Shown: piece after piece, positions 32,975 to 41,271 of the stretch
How the letters are laid out: each line of letters begins with the position of its first letter
Position numbering within the stretch: the first letter of the stretch is position 1
Source: Flavobacterium glaciei
Lineage (GTDB): Bacteria > Bacteroidota > Bacteroidia > Flavobacteriales > Flavobacteriaceae
Direction: 5' to 3'
Assembly (NCBI RefSeq): GCF_003350545.1
Contig: NZ_QQBA01000001.1
Location: forward strand, 1 to 64,000
DNA: 64,000 bases
The notes under the pieces: generated by a model
The model's input: only the letters and a program-made list of their open reading frames with translations
What the model was told of the DNA's origin: nothing
Database searches by the model: none
Program-made: the position numbers and the translations under genes

Positions 32975-33508
32975 TTACTTCATTAACTGCTGCAATGGCT
33001 TCAACTGCTCTAAATCAATATTAGATTGTTGTAAAACGCTCATCATATTCATCACACTGGTAGGGTTCATATCTTTACCTAAAATGCGAACCACTGCAAA
33101 ACCATTTTCTTTTTTATTGGCAAAGAAAACAAACTCTTCAATATGCTCATCAGTTCCCACAAAGCTAACCGAAGCACCCTCTTTTCCTGAACCAAACTTC
33201 ATCAATTGCTTGTATTTTTTATCTTTCAAAATCAAGTCAACTTTAGCACGTTCTGCTTCAAACTCCGCTTTGTTTTTATCATTTAATTTAAAAGCTAAAA
33301 CATTCATTTTTTCAAAAGACTTCAAAGCATCACTCTGTGCAATGGATAATTTTGTTTTATCAACATTCAGAATATTAGGTGACACATCTAGTGCAATGAA
33401 ATTTTTGTTTTCAGTATTTTCTACAAAATACTTTTGTAAAGTCGGTTCCGAGTTACAGCTCACGAGAAATAAACTCAAAAGCAGCGCTAGTCCATAAACT
33501 AATTTCAT
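32975..33508 (-). CDS. DUF4252 lipoprotein
   Basis: A 177-residue protein with a lipoprotein signal (LALLLSLFLVSC, Cys about 18). It belongs to the DUF4252 type, judged by the pattern of LKFGSGKEGASV and FVFFANKKENGFAVVRILGKDMNP and by adjacency to a second DUF4252 gene 1 base upstream. The molecular role is unknown. It is the last gene of the ECF sigma operon, so it may be an output or part of a membrane-stress sensor. Confidence 0.8.
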   Translation of the reverse strand: MKLVYGLALLLSLFLVSCNSEPTLQKYFVENTENKNFIALDVSPNILNVDKTKLSIAQSDALKSFEKMNVLAFKLNDKNKAEFEAERAKVDLILKDKKYKQLMKFGSGKEGASVSFVGTDEHIEEFVFFANKKENGFAVVRILGKDMNPTSVMNMMSVLQQSNIDLEQLKPLQQLMK

Positions 33509-33509
33509 C

Positions 33510-34085
33510 TTAATTCTTTCCTTTAGTTGCTTTCTTCAAATCTTCCCCACCAGGAATTTTCATCTTATTAGTCAGCACCGAAATTTCATTTAAATCAAAA
33601 TTACCTTTTAAAGACATTAAAACTGTATCTTCATTTTTAGCGCCTTCTATAAACATAAACAACTCTCTTATTTGAGAATCACTCACACCAGATTTTACAA
33701 GAATTTTAATGCTTTTTCCATCCTCGTTTACGCGCATCAGTTCTTCTAATCCAGCTGATTTTATATATTTATCAGCTACAACTTTCATTTCGCCTTCAAT
33801 TCTGGCACTTTTAGTAGTAAATACTTTTAAATCATCCAGTTTCTTGATCAAGCTCTGGTATTGTTGTGTTTCTTTATCCGAAGCATCCATTTTTACTTTG
33901 CTCATCAAATCAAACATTTTTTTATTGACAATAATTGATGTTACGCCTTCTTGCCCATCGAATTTATCAAAAATCGCTTGTGCAAAAAATGTGCTTGAAA
34001 CTAATGTAAATACTAATGTCAGTATCAACTTTTTACTCTTATTGAAATTATTTTTCATTTTGTTATTATTAATTGTTGCTTTCAT
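33510..34085 (-). CDS. DUF4252 exported protein
   Basis: A 191-residue protein. After a Lys/Asn-rich start, a signal peptide (LILTLVFTLVSSTFFAQA) is followed by the DUF4252 domain with FDGQEGVTSIIVNKKMFDLM, VFTTKSARI and ELFMFIEG. Met10 is a possible later start. It is one base before the second, lipoprotein DUF4252 gene and 55 bases after the anti-sigma-like gene. The pair sigma/anti-sigma/DUF4252/DUF4252 recurs in flavobacteria. Function unknown. Confidence 0.85.
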   Translation of the reverse strand: MKATINNNKMKNNFNKSKKLILTLVFTLVSSTFFAQAIFDKFDGQEGVTSIIVNKKMFDLMSKVKMDASDKETQQYQSLIKKLDDLKVFTTKSARIEGEMKVVADKYIKSAGLEELMRVNEDGKSIKILVKSGVSDSQIRELFMFIEGAKNEDTVLMSLKGNFDLNEISVLTNKMKIPGGEDLKKATKGKN

Positions 34086-34140
34086 TTTTTTTTAAATTGT
34101 TATGGTTTAAAATTGTTTTTTTTCGGTTTACTCAAGGCAA

Positions 34141-34626
34141 TTATAATCCGCCAGGGTGTTTACTTGTATTAATAAATATTTTGTCCTTTGTGGTTTGATA
34201 TTCTTGAATATACAATACACTTTCTATGCCAACATTTACATTATTTGATAATAATGACAAAGCTTTTTGTGTTGCTCTGAAAGCTTCTTGAGGGTCGTCA
34301 TATGTTCCTAAATCCTCGTTTTTATTTACAACATCAGTACTGTAATAAACATAGGTTCCTATTCCCAGCAAAACAACAACCGAAGCCGCAATTGATATCC
34401 ACGCAACAGTACGTTTTTTATCTCGAGGCCTCGGTGGTAGTGAAATTTCTGGCGTAAACTGACGTCCTTTTGCAAGAGAGAAACACTCAAAAATAGGTTT
34501 GTACTGCTCTAAATGCGGCGCCACATTCGATGAAGAAAAATAATTACGTAATTCATTTTCTTCTGCAATACTGGTTTCTCCCTGAAAGTATTTTTCTAAT
34601 AAATCTTCTATTTTAGCTAATTCCAT
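34141..34626 (-). CDS. membrane protein, probable anti-sigma factor
   Basis: A 161-residue protein. The soluble N-terminal 70 residues (IEDLLEKYFQGETSIAEENELRNYF) look like the sigma-binding zinc-less anti-sigma region of Bacteroidota. One membrane helix follows (about 74-92, VAWISIAASVVVLLGIGTYVYY) and then a periplasmic tail of about 65 residues. It overlaps the sigma factor gene by 14 bases, so production is coupled. It probably holds the sigma factor at the membrane until a signal arrives. Confidence 0.78.
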   Translation of the reverse strand: MELAKIEDLLEKYFQGETSIAEENELRNYFSSSNVAPHLEQYKPIFECFSLAKGRQFTPEISLPPRPRDKKRTVAWISIAASVVVLLGIGTYVYYSTDVVNKNEDLGTYDDPQEAFRATQKALSLLSNNVNVGIESVLYIQEYQTTKDKIFINTSKHPGGL

Positions 34627-35122
34627 AATTGTGTTTTTCAGTCATATAATCCCGTATCGTTTTTCTTGCTCTTGAAAGCGCCACCCGAATCGCGCTCTCA
34701 TTCATGTCGAGTATTTTTGCGATTTCTTCAAATTCATATTGTTCAAAATCACGCATTTGAATTATTAATTTTTGTTGAACGGGTAACTTATCGATTATTT
34801 TCTCCACCCAGTTCAAACTATCTAAGTCTTCCATCTTCTTCTCCAGTCCAGAATCTCTGTCAAGATAATTTGCATGAACGATTTTGAGATTCCCTGTTCT
34901 TTTGGATTTTAGCTGATCCAAACAATAATTTTTAGTCATTGTCATTGCAAATGCTTCTACGCTGCTATACTCTAATAAATTTCCATTTTTACTCCATAAT
35001 TTGACTAAAATTTCCTGAGTAGCATCTTCGGCTTCTTCAGTACTTGTAAGCAATCGCTTAGCCAGCCTAAAAACTTTATCTTTAAAAGGAGTGACGAGAA
35101 GTACAAACTCATTTTGATTCAT
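34613..35122 (-). CDS. ECF-type RNA polymerase sigma factor
   Basis: A 169-residue sigma-70 family protein. Region 2 has FRLAKRLLTSTEEAEDATQEILVKLW; region 4 (about 110-160) has LPVQQKLIIQMRDFEQYEFEEIAKILDMNESAIRVALSRARKTI, the HTH for the -35 element. No region 3, as in ECF sigmas. It is the first gene of the operon that also encodes its likely anti-sigma and two DUF4252 proteins. It diverges from the S41 protease gene. Confidence 0.93.
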   Translation of the reverse strand: MNQNEFVLLVTPFKDKVFRLAKRLLTSTEEAEDATQEILVKLWSKNGNLLEYSSVEAFAMTMTKNYCLDQLKSKRTGNLKIVHANYLDRDSGLEKKMEDLDSLNWVEKIIDKLPVQQKLIIQMRDFEQYEFEEIAKILDMNESAIRVALSRARKTIRDYMTEKHNYGIS

Positions 35123-35242
35123 AAAAAATTAAGTTTTTAAACTGGTTATATAATCAAGACGACTCATTTTTATTTTTGTAACAAAAAACATAAAATAAAA
35201 CTAAAGTTAGTATTTTTACGTTAATTATATTAAAACCTACTT

Positions 35243-36691
35243 ATGAGAACAAGTTTCAAAATTACGCTTTTATTATTTATCTCGATATTTACGTTCCAAA
35301 GCTGTCAAGATAACGATGATGTAGCTCCACCAGCTAACCTTGAAATTCAAGATTTTATCTGGAAAGGCATGAACCAATACTACTTGTGGACAGATGAAGT
35401 TCCTAATCTTGATGAAAATAGATTTGCTGATCAAGCAAGTCTTAACAACTTCTTGAAAGCTTTTGATACTCCTGAAAATTTATTTGCAGCACTACGTGTA
35501 GACGCAAGCAAAGATAAATTCAGCTGGATTGTAGATGATTATTTAGAACTTGAAGGTCAACTTCAAGGAACAACTAATAACAATGGCGTTGAATTTGGTT
35601 TAAGCAGAAAATCAACTGGTTCTTCAGAAATTTTTGGTTTTGTACGCTACATTATCCCAGGTTCTAATGCCTCAACCAAAGATATTAAAAGAGGAGATAT
35701 TTTTACAGCAGTAAATGGTACGCCACTTACGGTAAGTAATTATCAATCCTTACTTTTTGGGTCTAATAATGAATATACACTAAACATGGCTGATTTAGTA
35801 GGAGGTGCATTTGTAACCAATGGCAAAAACATAGACCTGACAAAAACAGTCTTAACTGAAAATCCTATTCATGTAAACAAAGTAATAACTTCAGGCACAC
35901 ACAAAATAGGTTATTTAATGTATAATGCTTTTACAGCAAATTTTGACGCACAATTAAATGAAGCTTTTGGCACGTTAAAAGCACAAGGAGTTACAGAACT
36001 AGTGTTAGATTTGCGTTATAACGGTGGAGGATCTGTACTCACAGCAACTCGTTTAGCAAGTATGATTACGGGACAGTTTACAGGTAAGGTTTTTGCAAAA
36101 CAGCAATGGAATAAAGAAATTAACGATTACTTTGAAAAAGAAAGTCCCGAATCTATTGTCAACAATTTTACAGATAAAATAGGCACTACACCCATAAATA
36201 GTTTAAACTTAACTAAGGTTTACATTTTAACTAGTGCTAGTTCCGCATCTGCTAGTGAATTAGTAATTAACGGATTAGAACCACACATCAACGTAATTCA
36301 AATAGGTGATGTTACCGTTGGGAAAAATGTAGGTTCAGTAACCTTATACGATTCTCCAGGTTTTGGGAAAGAAAACAGAAACCCAAAACACCGTTATGCT
36401 ATGCAACCTATTGTACTTAAAATTGTTAATTCTCTAGGTTTTGGAGATTACCAAAGTGGTCTACAGCCAGATTTTCTGCAAAAAGAAACTGTGAGTACAC
36501 TTGGCGTTTTAGGTGATGAAAATGAACCATTATTAAAAGCTGCAATTTCAAGAATTACAGGAACAGCACGCGTAAGCACTCAAAAACAAAGAGCTGATTA
36601 TGAAAATTTCACTAGTTCACAAGCCATAAACGGATTGAACCAAATGTATCTTGAAGAAGCTCCATTAGGTTTGCTAAAAGCATTGGAATAA
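35243..36691 (+). CDS. S41-family peptidase lipoprotein
   Basis: A 482-residue C-terminal-processing-type protease. Lipoprotein signal with SCQDND (Cys21). An N-terminal helical segment with YYLWTDEVPNL is typical of the flavobacterial S41 group, a PDZ-like domain covers about 105-190 (IIPGSNASTKDIKRGDIF), and the S41 core has LVLDLRYNGGGSV and TSASSASASELV with the nucleophilic Ser near 335. It degrades or trims periplasmic or surface proteins. It diverges from the ECF sigma operon and may be one of its targets. Confidence 0.92.
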   Translation: MRTSFKITLLLFISIFTFQSCQDNDDVAPPANLEIQDFIWKGMNQYYLWTDEVPNLDENRFADQASLNNFLKAFDTPENLFAALRVDASKDKFSWIVDDYLELEGQLQGTTNNNGVEFGLSRKSTGSSEIFGFVRYIIPGSNASTKDIKRGDIFTAVNGTPLTVSNYQSLLFGSNNEYTLNMADLVGGAFVTNGKNIDLTKTVLTENPIHVNKVITSGTHKIGYLMYNAFTANFDAQLNEAFGTLKAQGVTELVLDLRYNGGGSVLTATRLASMITGQFTGKVFAKQQWNKEINDYFEKESPESIVNNFTDKIGTTPINSLNLTKVYILTSASSASASELVINGLEPHINVIQIGDVTVGKNVGSVTLYDSPGFGKENRNPKHRYAMQPIVLKIVNSLGFGDYQSGLQPDFLQKETVSTLGVLGDENEPLLKAAISRITGTARVSTQKQRADYENFTSSQAINGLNQMYLEEAPLGLLKALE

Positions 36692-36710
36692 AAAATTAAG
36701 AATATAATTT

Positions 36711-36760
36711 ATGCCACAAATTGAGAAGATAAAACCTTTGAATTTGTGGCATTTTTTTTT
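36711..36760 (+). terminator. S41 gene terminator
   Basis: A perfect 12-bp stem (ATGCCACAAATT at 36711-36722 and its complement at 36741-36752) followed by a run of eight T. Confidence 0.9.
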
Positions 36761-36880
36761 AATGCTAAATACTTTTTTAAACCATTTGTTTTCTAATCCT
36801 TGTTTAAAAAAAAAATTAACTCAAGCAATAAATTGTTATTTTGTAAGTTTATATTGTATAAACCATTCAACAACTATCTT

Positions 36881-37501
36881 ATGAATAAATCAATTCCCCT
36901 ATTTTTAGCGTGTGCTACTTTAGTTTCTTTTTCATTTGTAAAACCAATTACTAAAACGACCAAGCAAATCAATGTTGTTATCGATGCTGGGCATGGTGGA
37001 TCCGATTTAGGAGCAACTTCTAGTTTTGGTACTGAAAAATTGATCGTAGAACAAATAACGAAAAAAATAAAATTCTTGAATAAAAATGAAAATGTGATAG
37101 TGCATCTTACGAGAAATGAAGATAAAAACCTATCCTTATCCGATCGTGCTGTTATTATTAACACCATCAAACCGGACTTAGTTTTGTCTTTGCACGTTAA
37201 CATAAGTACGAATGTCGCTAAATCTGGAATGGAGTTTTATGTTGCCAATGAATCTGTGGCATTTGAAAAATCAGCTGAAATTGCTAATGCGCTTCGTACT
37301 AAATTTACGCAGAACAACAGCTTACCATCATCTGAAGTAAAAAAAGCTCCATTTTTTATTTTGAAAAAATCAGTTGTTCCTGCTATTGTTGTTGAGTTAG
37401 GCTACCTTTCCAATCTTACTGACAGAGCCTATTTAACGGATGAAAAAGAACAAGATAAAATTGCATCTACGATACTATCTTTTGTTTCAGAATTAAAATA
37501 A
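36881..37501 (+). CDS. N-acetylmuramoyl-L-alanine amidase
   Basis: A 206-residue cell-wall amidase of the AmiC/Amidase_3 type, cleaving the bond between N-acetylmuramic acid and L-alanine. A signal peptide covers about 1-22. Zinc ligands are visible: His in VVIDAGHGGSD, Glu in FGTEKLIVEQ and His in LSLHVN; the catalytic Glu is in VVELGYLSN. The start is MNKSIPLFLACA; the frame is open 81 bases earlier but has no signal there. Single gene with its own terminator; convergent with the B12 receptor gene. Confidence 0.92.
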   Translation: MNKSIPLFLACATLVSFSFVKPITKTTKQINVVIDAGHGGSDLGATSSFGTEKLIVEQITKKIKFLNKNENVIVHLTRNEDKNLSLSDRAVIINTIKPDLVLSLHVNISTNVAKSGMEFYVANESVAFEKSAEIANALRTKFTQNNSLPSSEVKKAPFFILKKSVVPAIVVELGYLSNLTDRAYLTDEKEQDKIASTILSFVSELK

Positions 37502-37517
37502 AAACTGTTGTAAATAA

Positions 37518-37553
37518 AAAAGAGAGACTTTCACCGCTGATTGTCTCTCTTTT
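37518..37553. terminator. bidirectional terminator
   Basis: AAAAGAGAGAC (37518-37528) pairs with GTCTCTCTTTT (37543-37553) around 14 bases, between the convergent amidase and receptor genes. Confidence 0.8.
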
Positions 37554-37589
37554 CGTTTCCAATTACAACTAACCTACTTATTTAAAATT

Positions 37590-39500
37590 TTAGAATAAGA
37601 AATTTAAACCTAATTTAAAATTTCTTCCTCTTGTACTGTAACCTCTACTTTCGACAAAGTCTTTATCTAAAATATTATCAACCGCACTAAAAATATTCAA
37701 TCTGTTTTTGATCAATTCAAAACGAACATTAGCATTTACTAATTGATAGTCTTTTAGAATTTCTGAATTTAAAACAGGACTAAAATTTGGGGCTGGATAC
37801 GTTGTGTATTCTAAATATCTGTCAGACACAAATTGGTAAGCCAAATTAAAGGCAAGACGTGCAGTTGCTTGTACATCTACAGTAGCATTAGCTTTATGTT
37901 TTGGATTTAGAATTCGTGATTGTCTTTCAAGCTCTGTAAAAGTATAATTGGCATTAAATTTTACTTTATCATTAAAAGCGTACGATACCATTGTTTCAAA
38001 ACCTTTAGCTTTGTTTTTACCATCAACATTAAAGTATTTGTAAGTCATTAAATCAAAACCTATTGCATCTTCCTCTTCTCTTTGAAAAGCAACTGCATTT
38101 AAGACCAATTTTTTATTTGCTAAACTTACTTCAAAACCTATTTCGGCTGTGGCATCTTTCTCCGGAGATAAATCTAAATCGCCATATGGAGAATACAATT
38201 GATACAAACTAGGTGTAACAAATGCAGTGCTATACGAAGCCAATACTTTTAAAGACTCAGAAAAGCTGTACGAAGGATTTACGTTATACACTAAATTATT
38301 CCCGTATTTGCTATGAATATTGTAACGCGCACCAGCATTTACGTTTAATCCAAAGTCTGAATTATACACTGCAGTTACATAAGGATCAATCATATTAAAT
38401 TTTGCCAAATCAGTTGTAATTGCATCATACAAGCTCATGTTTGACATTTCGTGAAACTGAAATTGAGCTCCAGTAACTACAAATAATTGAGATGAAATTT
38501 CATATTTATTAAAGGCATCGACATTAACACTTCTAGACTTTGCCTGAAATAAAGAGCCAAAATTAAAAATATCACGATTAATTACATTTGCTCCAGAATT
38601 AATTACAAATTCTCCTTTGTTGTATTTGTATTTTGGAGAAAAACCAACTCTAAATTGCTCTGAAAGACTGAAATTAATTGGGTCATCTGAAAATGAACCT
38701 GCATCAAAATCACTTTTCATTCGGTCATAATTAGCAAAGAAATCCAAGGATAATTTTTTAGTAGGTGTAAATCCAATTTTGACTACAGAATTTAGTCTTG
38801 AAAAATCATCGTTTTCAAATTGAGTATTCGAATTTAAGGGTCTTGCTTCAGAAATTCCTGTAGTTTCAGTACTATTCAAGGAAGCAAAATAATTTACTTT
38901 TTCGAAACCACCGTTTACAGCAAATCCCTGATTGTAATCCTGCACACTATAATTTGCTGATTTAGCAACCGTTTGTGTTCCCACATTTAGGTATGCATTT
39001 CCTGCAATCGCTTTTTTACCTGCTTTTTTAAGTGTAATATTAATAACCCCAGTCGCAGCTCCAGAACCGTATAATGTACTGGAAGCACCTTTCATAATCT
39101 CGATACTTTCAATTTGCTCCACTGGAAGCAATCTCAAATCATACGATAAACTAATTCCAGAAGCATCTGTTACCGGAACACCATCAATCAAAATTAAAAC
39201 CTGATGATTTCTTCCTCCTCGAATGTAAAGTCCTAAATCTTTACCATTACGACTCTGATTTCCATTAATTTCAACTCCAGCAACCGTACTTAAAATGGTA
39301 GCTACTGACTGTCCAGCTTTTTTCTTCAAATCTGCAGCAGTAATTTGGACGATTACTTTACCTGATTTTTCTTTTGGCAAAGAAAATTTCGAATCAGATA
39401 CAACAACCTCTTCAAGTTGTTTTGGTTCTTGTTCTTGTGCATAAGTGTTCATTGCAAATAACATTGCAATCGCACTAAAGCGAATGAATTTTTTGTTCAT
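37590..39500 (-). CDS. btuB: TonB-dependent receptor, BtuB-like
   Basis: A 636-residue outer-membrane receptor. Start MNKKFIRFSAIAML with signal peptide to about 20; an upstream in-frame ATG lies 24 bases earlier without a signal. A TonB-box-like LEEVVVS is followed by the plug domain (about 45-150, LGLYIRGGRNHQVLILIDGVPV, GASSTLYGSGAATGVINI) and a 22-strand-type barrel ending in FKLGLNFLF. The cobalamin riboswitch directly upstream and the Cob/Btu genes beyond it argue strongly for uptake of cobalamin or other corrinoids. Confidence 0.93.
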   Translation of the reverse strand: MNKKFIRFSAIAMLFAMNTYAQEQEPKQLEEVVVSDSKFSLPKEKSGKVIVQITAADLKKKAGQSVATILSTVAGVEINGNQSRNGKDLGLYIRGGRNHQVLILIDGVPVTDASGISLSYDLRLLPVEQIESIEIMKGASSTLYGSGAATGVINITLKKAGKKAIAGNAYLNVGTQTVAKSANYSVQDYNQGFAVNGGFEKVNYFASLNSTETTGISEARPLNSNTQFENDDFSRLNSVVKIGFTPTKKLSLDFFANYDRMKSDFDAGSFSDDPINFSLSEQFRVGFSPKYKYNKGEFVINSGANVINRDIFNFGSLFQAKSRSVNVDAFNKYEISSQLFVVTGAQFQFHEMSNMSLYDAITTDLAKFNMIDPYVTAVYNSDFGLNVNAGARYNIHSKYGNNLVYNVNPSYSFSESLKVLASYSTAFVTPSLYQLYSPYGDLDLSPEKDATAEIGFEVSLANKKLVLNAVAFQREEEDAIGFDLMTYKYFNVDGKNKAKGFETMVSYAFNDKVKFNANYTFTELERQSRILNPKHKANATVDVQATARLAFNLAYQFVSDRYLEYTTYPAPNFSPVLNSEILKDYQLVNANVRFELIKNRLNIFSAVDNILDKDFVESRGYSTRGRNFKLGLNFLF

Positions 39501-39555
39501 TTTAAAAATGTAAAAATTTAACAAATTGGGAGAAAAGCACAGAATGACCCATACC

Positions 39556-39579
39556 CAAACTTTTTTTCCCGAAAGTTTG
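39556..39579 (-). promoter_or_regulatory. hairpin between riboswitch aptamer and btuB
   Basis: CAAACTTT and AAAGTTTG form a perfect 8-bp stem (39556-39563 and 39572-39579) after the aptamer and before the start codon. No T run follows, so it may be a translation-control element rather than a terminator. Confidence 0.4.
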
Positions 39580-39586
39580 ATACTCG

Positions 39587-39838
39587 ATGTACTAGGCAGG
39601 TCTCCTGGCTTGCGTCTTGTTGTTTACCTTCTCATCTCGTCTTTAAGAACGAAACAATGGTTTTGTAGATAACATCAAGCTTGATAGCTTACAGTTGCGG
39701 GTACAGCTCAGGATTTTTGATTTAAGATTTATGATTCGTAATTTAGGATTTGAACCCTGAAATTTAAAATCTAAAACTCGAAATCTTTCACCTGATTCCC
39801 TTTTAATGGGGTTTGAAAATAAACAAACCTCAACCTCA
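39587..39838 (-). promoter_or_regulatory. cobalamin (B12) riboswitch
   Basis: Read on the minus strand: GGGAATCAGGTG (complement of 39789-39800), CCCGCAACTGTAA (39689-39701) and the B12 box GCAAGCCAGGAGACCTGCC (39595-39613), in the right order and spacing. It is the leader of the btuB mRNA: adenosylcobalamin binding should shut off receptor production. Odd point: the P3 stem (CAGG with CCTG, 39791-39794 and 39709-39712) encloses about 78 bases rather than the usual few, filled by an AT-rich palindromic sequence. Confidence 0.95.
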
Positions 39839-39847
39839 ATACGGCGG

Positions 39848-39855
39848 CAAAGATA
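39848..39855 (-). promoter_or_regulatory. candidate -7 element TATCTTTG for the riboswitch transcript
   Basis: Minus-strand TATCTTTG, exact TAnnTTTG, about 10 bases before the first conserved riboswitch bases, the correct place for a leader transcript start. No good -33 at 17-23 bases. Confidence 0.5.
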
Positions 39856-39893
39856 AAATTATATTAAGTTAATAACCTAAATAATTGCAAATT

Positions 39894-40430
39894 TTATAAT
39901 TCAATTTTAATTACTGCTCCAAAATCTACTTTATTCTGAAAGGCATCTTTTAGAGGTAAATTTGAAATTTTACATAAAAAACTTCGTATAACTCCTGCAT
40001 GTGCCACAATAATTACTGGTTTTGAATTGGTTACTTGAAGTTCATTGTACATAAAATCAATTACTCGATTGTATAAATCCGTAAATGATTCGCCATTGGG
40101 CACGCAAACATTTACAAAATCAGTCATCCAAGGCGTAAAGTCATCTGGTGGAATTGCATCCCAATTTTTCATTTCCCAATCGCCAAAATTCATTTCCATA
40201 AGGCGAGAATCTGCATTTACAGCCGTAATTTCTGTATTGTCTTTGATGTAATTTGCCAAAAGAACACAGCGAAGTAAAGGACTGGAATACAAAATTGCAT
40301 CCTTAGGCAATAGACTCAAAACAGACTGAAAAACAGCACCATAAGGCTCCATGATTTCCACATCGGATTGTCCGTAACAAATTCCTTTTTCGCAAACCGT
40401 TTCTGTGTGACGTACTAAATAAACTTCCAT
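39894..40430 (-). CDS. cobC: alpha-ribazole phosphatase-like histidine phosphatase
   Basis: A 178-residue phosphoglycerate-mutase-type phosphatase. The catalytic motif is VYLVRHTET at the N-terminus, with a Glu in RLMEMNFGDWE and His in IVAHAGVIRSF. In the B12 pathway it removes phosphate from alpha-ribazole 5'-phosphate or adenosylcobalamin 5'-phosphate. The start at MEVYLVRH is standard; an earlier in-frame ATG would only add residues from within cobS. It overlaps the cobS end by 16 bases, giving translational coupling. Confidence 0.88.
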   Translation of the reverse strand: MEVYLVRHTETVCEKGICYGQSDVEIMEPYGAVFQSVLSLLPKDAILYSSPLLRCVLLANYIKDNTEITAVNADSRLMEMNFGDWEMKNWDAIPPDDFTPWMTDFVNVCVPNGESFTDLYNRVIDFMYNELQVTNSKPVIIVAHAGVIRSFLCKISNLPLKDAFQNKVDFGAVIKIEL

Positions 40431-41221
40431 AATGCAATAACTGATATATAAAAAACCACTTCGCAAACCTGCTGGGTTGCCCCCAAACAATCTCCGGTAT
40501 ACCCGTCAATCCATTTCTGGAAATAACGTGCTAAAAAGAATCGAGTCAGAAAAATAGGGATTAAAACCAACAGTATTTGCCACTGAAAATAGGACAAAAT
40601 AACTAATGGAAGAAATCCAAAAAAGAAAGCTCCCACCACTTCTTTCCATGAATAATTTTGTGCAATAGGTTTGCTTTTGCTGGTAGCATCCTCACGAGAA
40701 TATTCATGGGTAAAAACAATTGAAATTGCCGCCAATCGACTGATAGAATGCGCGGAAACAAAAAGCAACAGGATTATAAATTGTGGACTATAAATTATAA
40801 ATTTAGGATTATCAGAAACATCAATTAATTGAGTTAACCCTTTAAATTTAAGCACTAACAACAGTACTAAACCAATTGCTCCATACGCACCAATGGCACT
40901 ATCTTTCATGATCATCAGTATTTTTTCTTTGGTCCAACCGCCTCCAAAACCATCGCAAACATCAGCAAAACCATCTTCATGAAAAGCTCCGGTAACTAAA
41001 ACAGAAGCAATCATAGAGAAGATTACCGCAATTTCTGGTGAAACTAAAAAATTAAAAACAAAGTATACTCCAAAAGCCACACTACCCACAATCCAACCAA
41101 TTAATGGAAAATAACGGGATGCCTTATTTAAATAATCCGGGTCATGATTGATGTTTGCAGGACATGGAATCCTGGTATAAAACATTAATGCCGTAAAAAA
41201 TATGTGTAGTTCTTTTTTCAT
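40415..41221 (-). CDS. cobS: adenosylcobinamide-GDP ribazoletransferase
   Basis: A 268-residue membrane enzyme that joins adenosylcobinamide-GDP to alpha-ribazole. Start MKKELHIFFTALMFYTRIP, the family's usual beginning. The metal/substrate motif FHEDGFADVCDGFGGG is near 80-95 and KDSAIGAYGAIGL follows; several membrane helices cover the remainder and DGYTGDCLGATQQ ends the active region. It lies between cobT and cobC in a tight minus-strand run. Confidence 0.95.
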   Translation of the reverse strand: MKKELHIFFTALMFYTRIPCPANINHDPDYLNKASRYFPLIGWIVGSVAFGVYFVFNFLVSPEIAVIFSMIASVLVTGAFHEDGFADVCDGFGGGWTKEKILMIMKDSAIGAYGAIGLVLLLVLKFKGLTQLIDVSDNPKFIIYSPQFIILLLFVSAHSISRLAAISIVFTHEYSREDATSKSKPIAQNYSWKEVVGAFFFGFLPLVILSYFQWQILLVLIPIFLTRFFLARYFQKWIDGYTGDCLGATQQVCEVVFYISVIALWKFI

Positions 41222-41271
41222 TTCTTTTATTTTGGCTAAAGCCAATTTATCTTTTTACTAATACATTAAAT

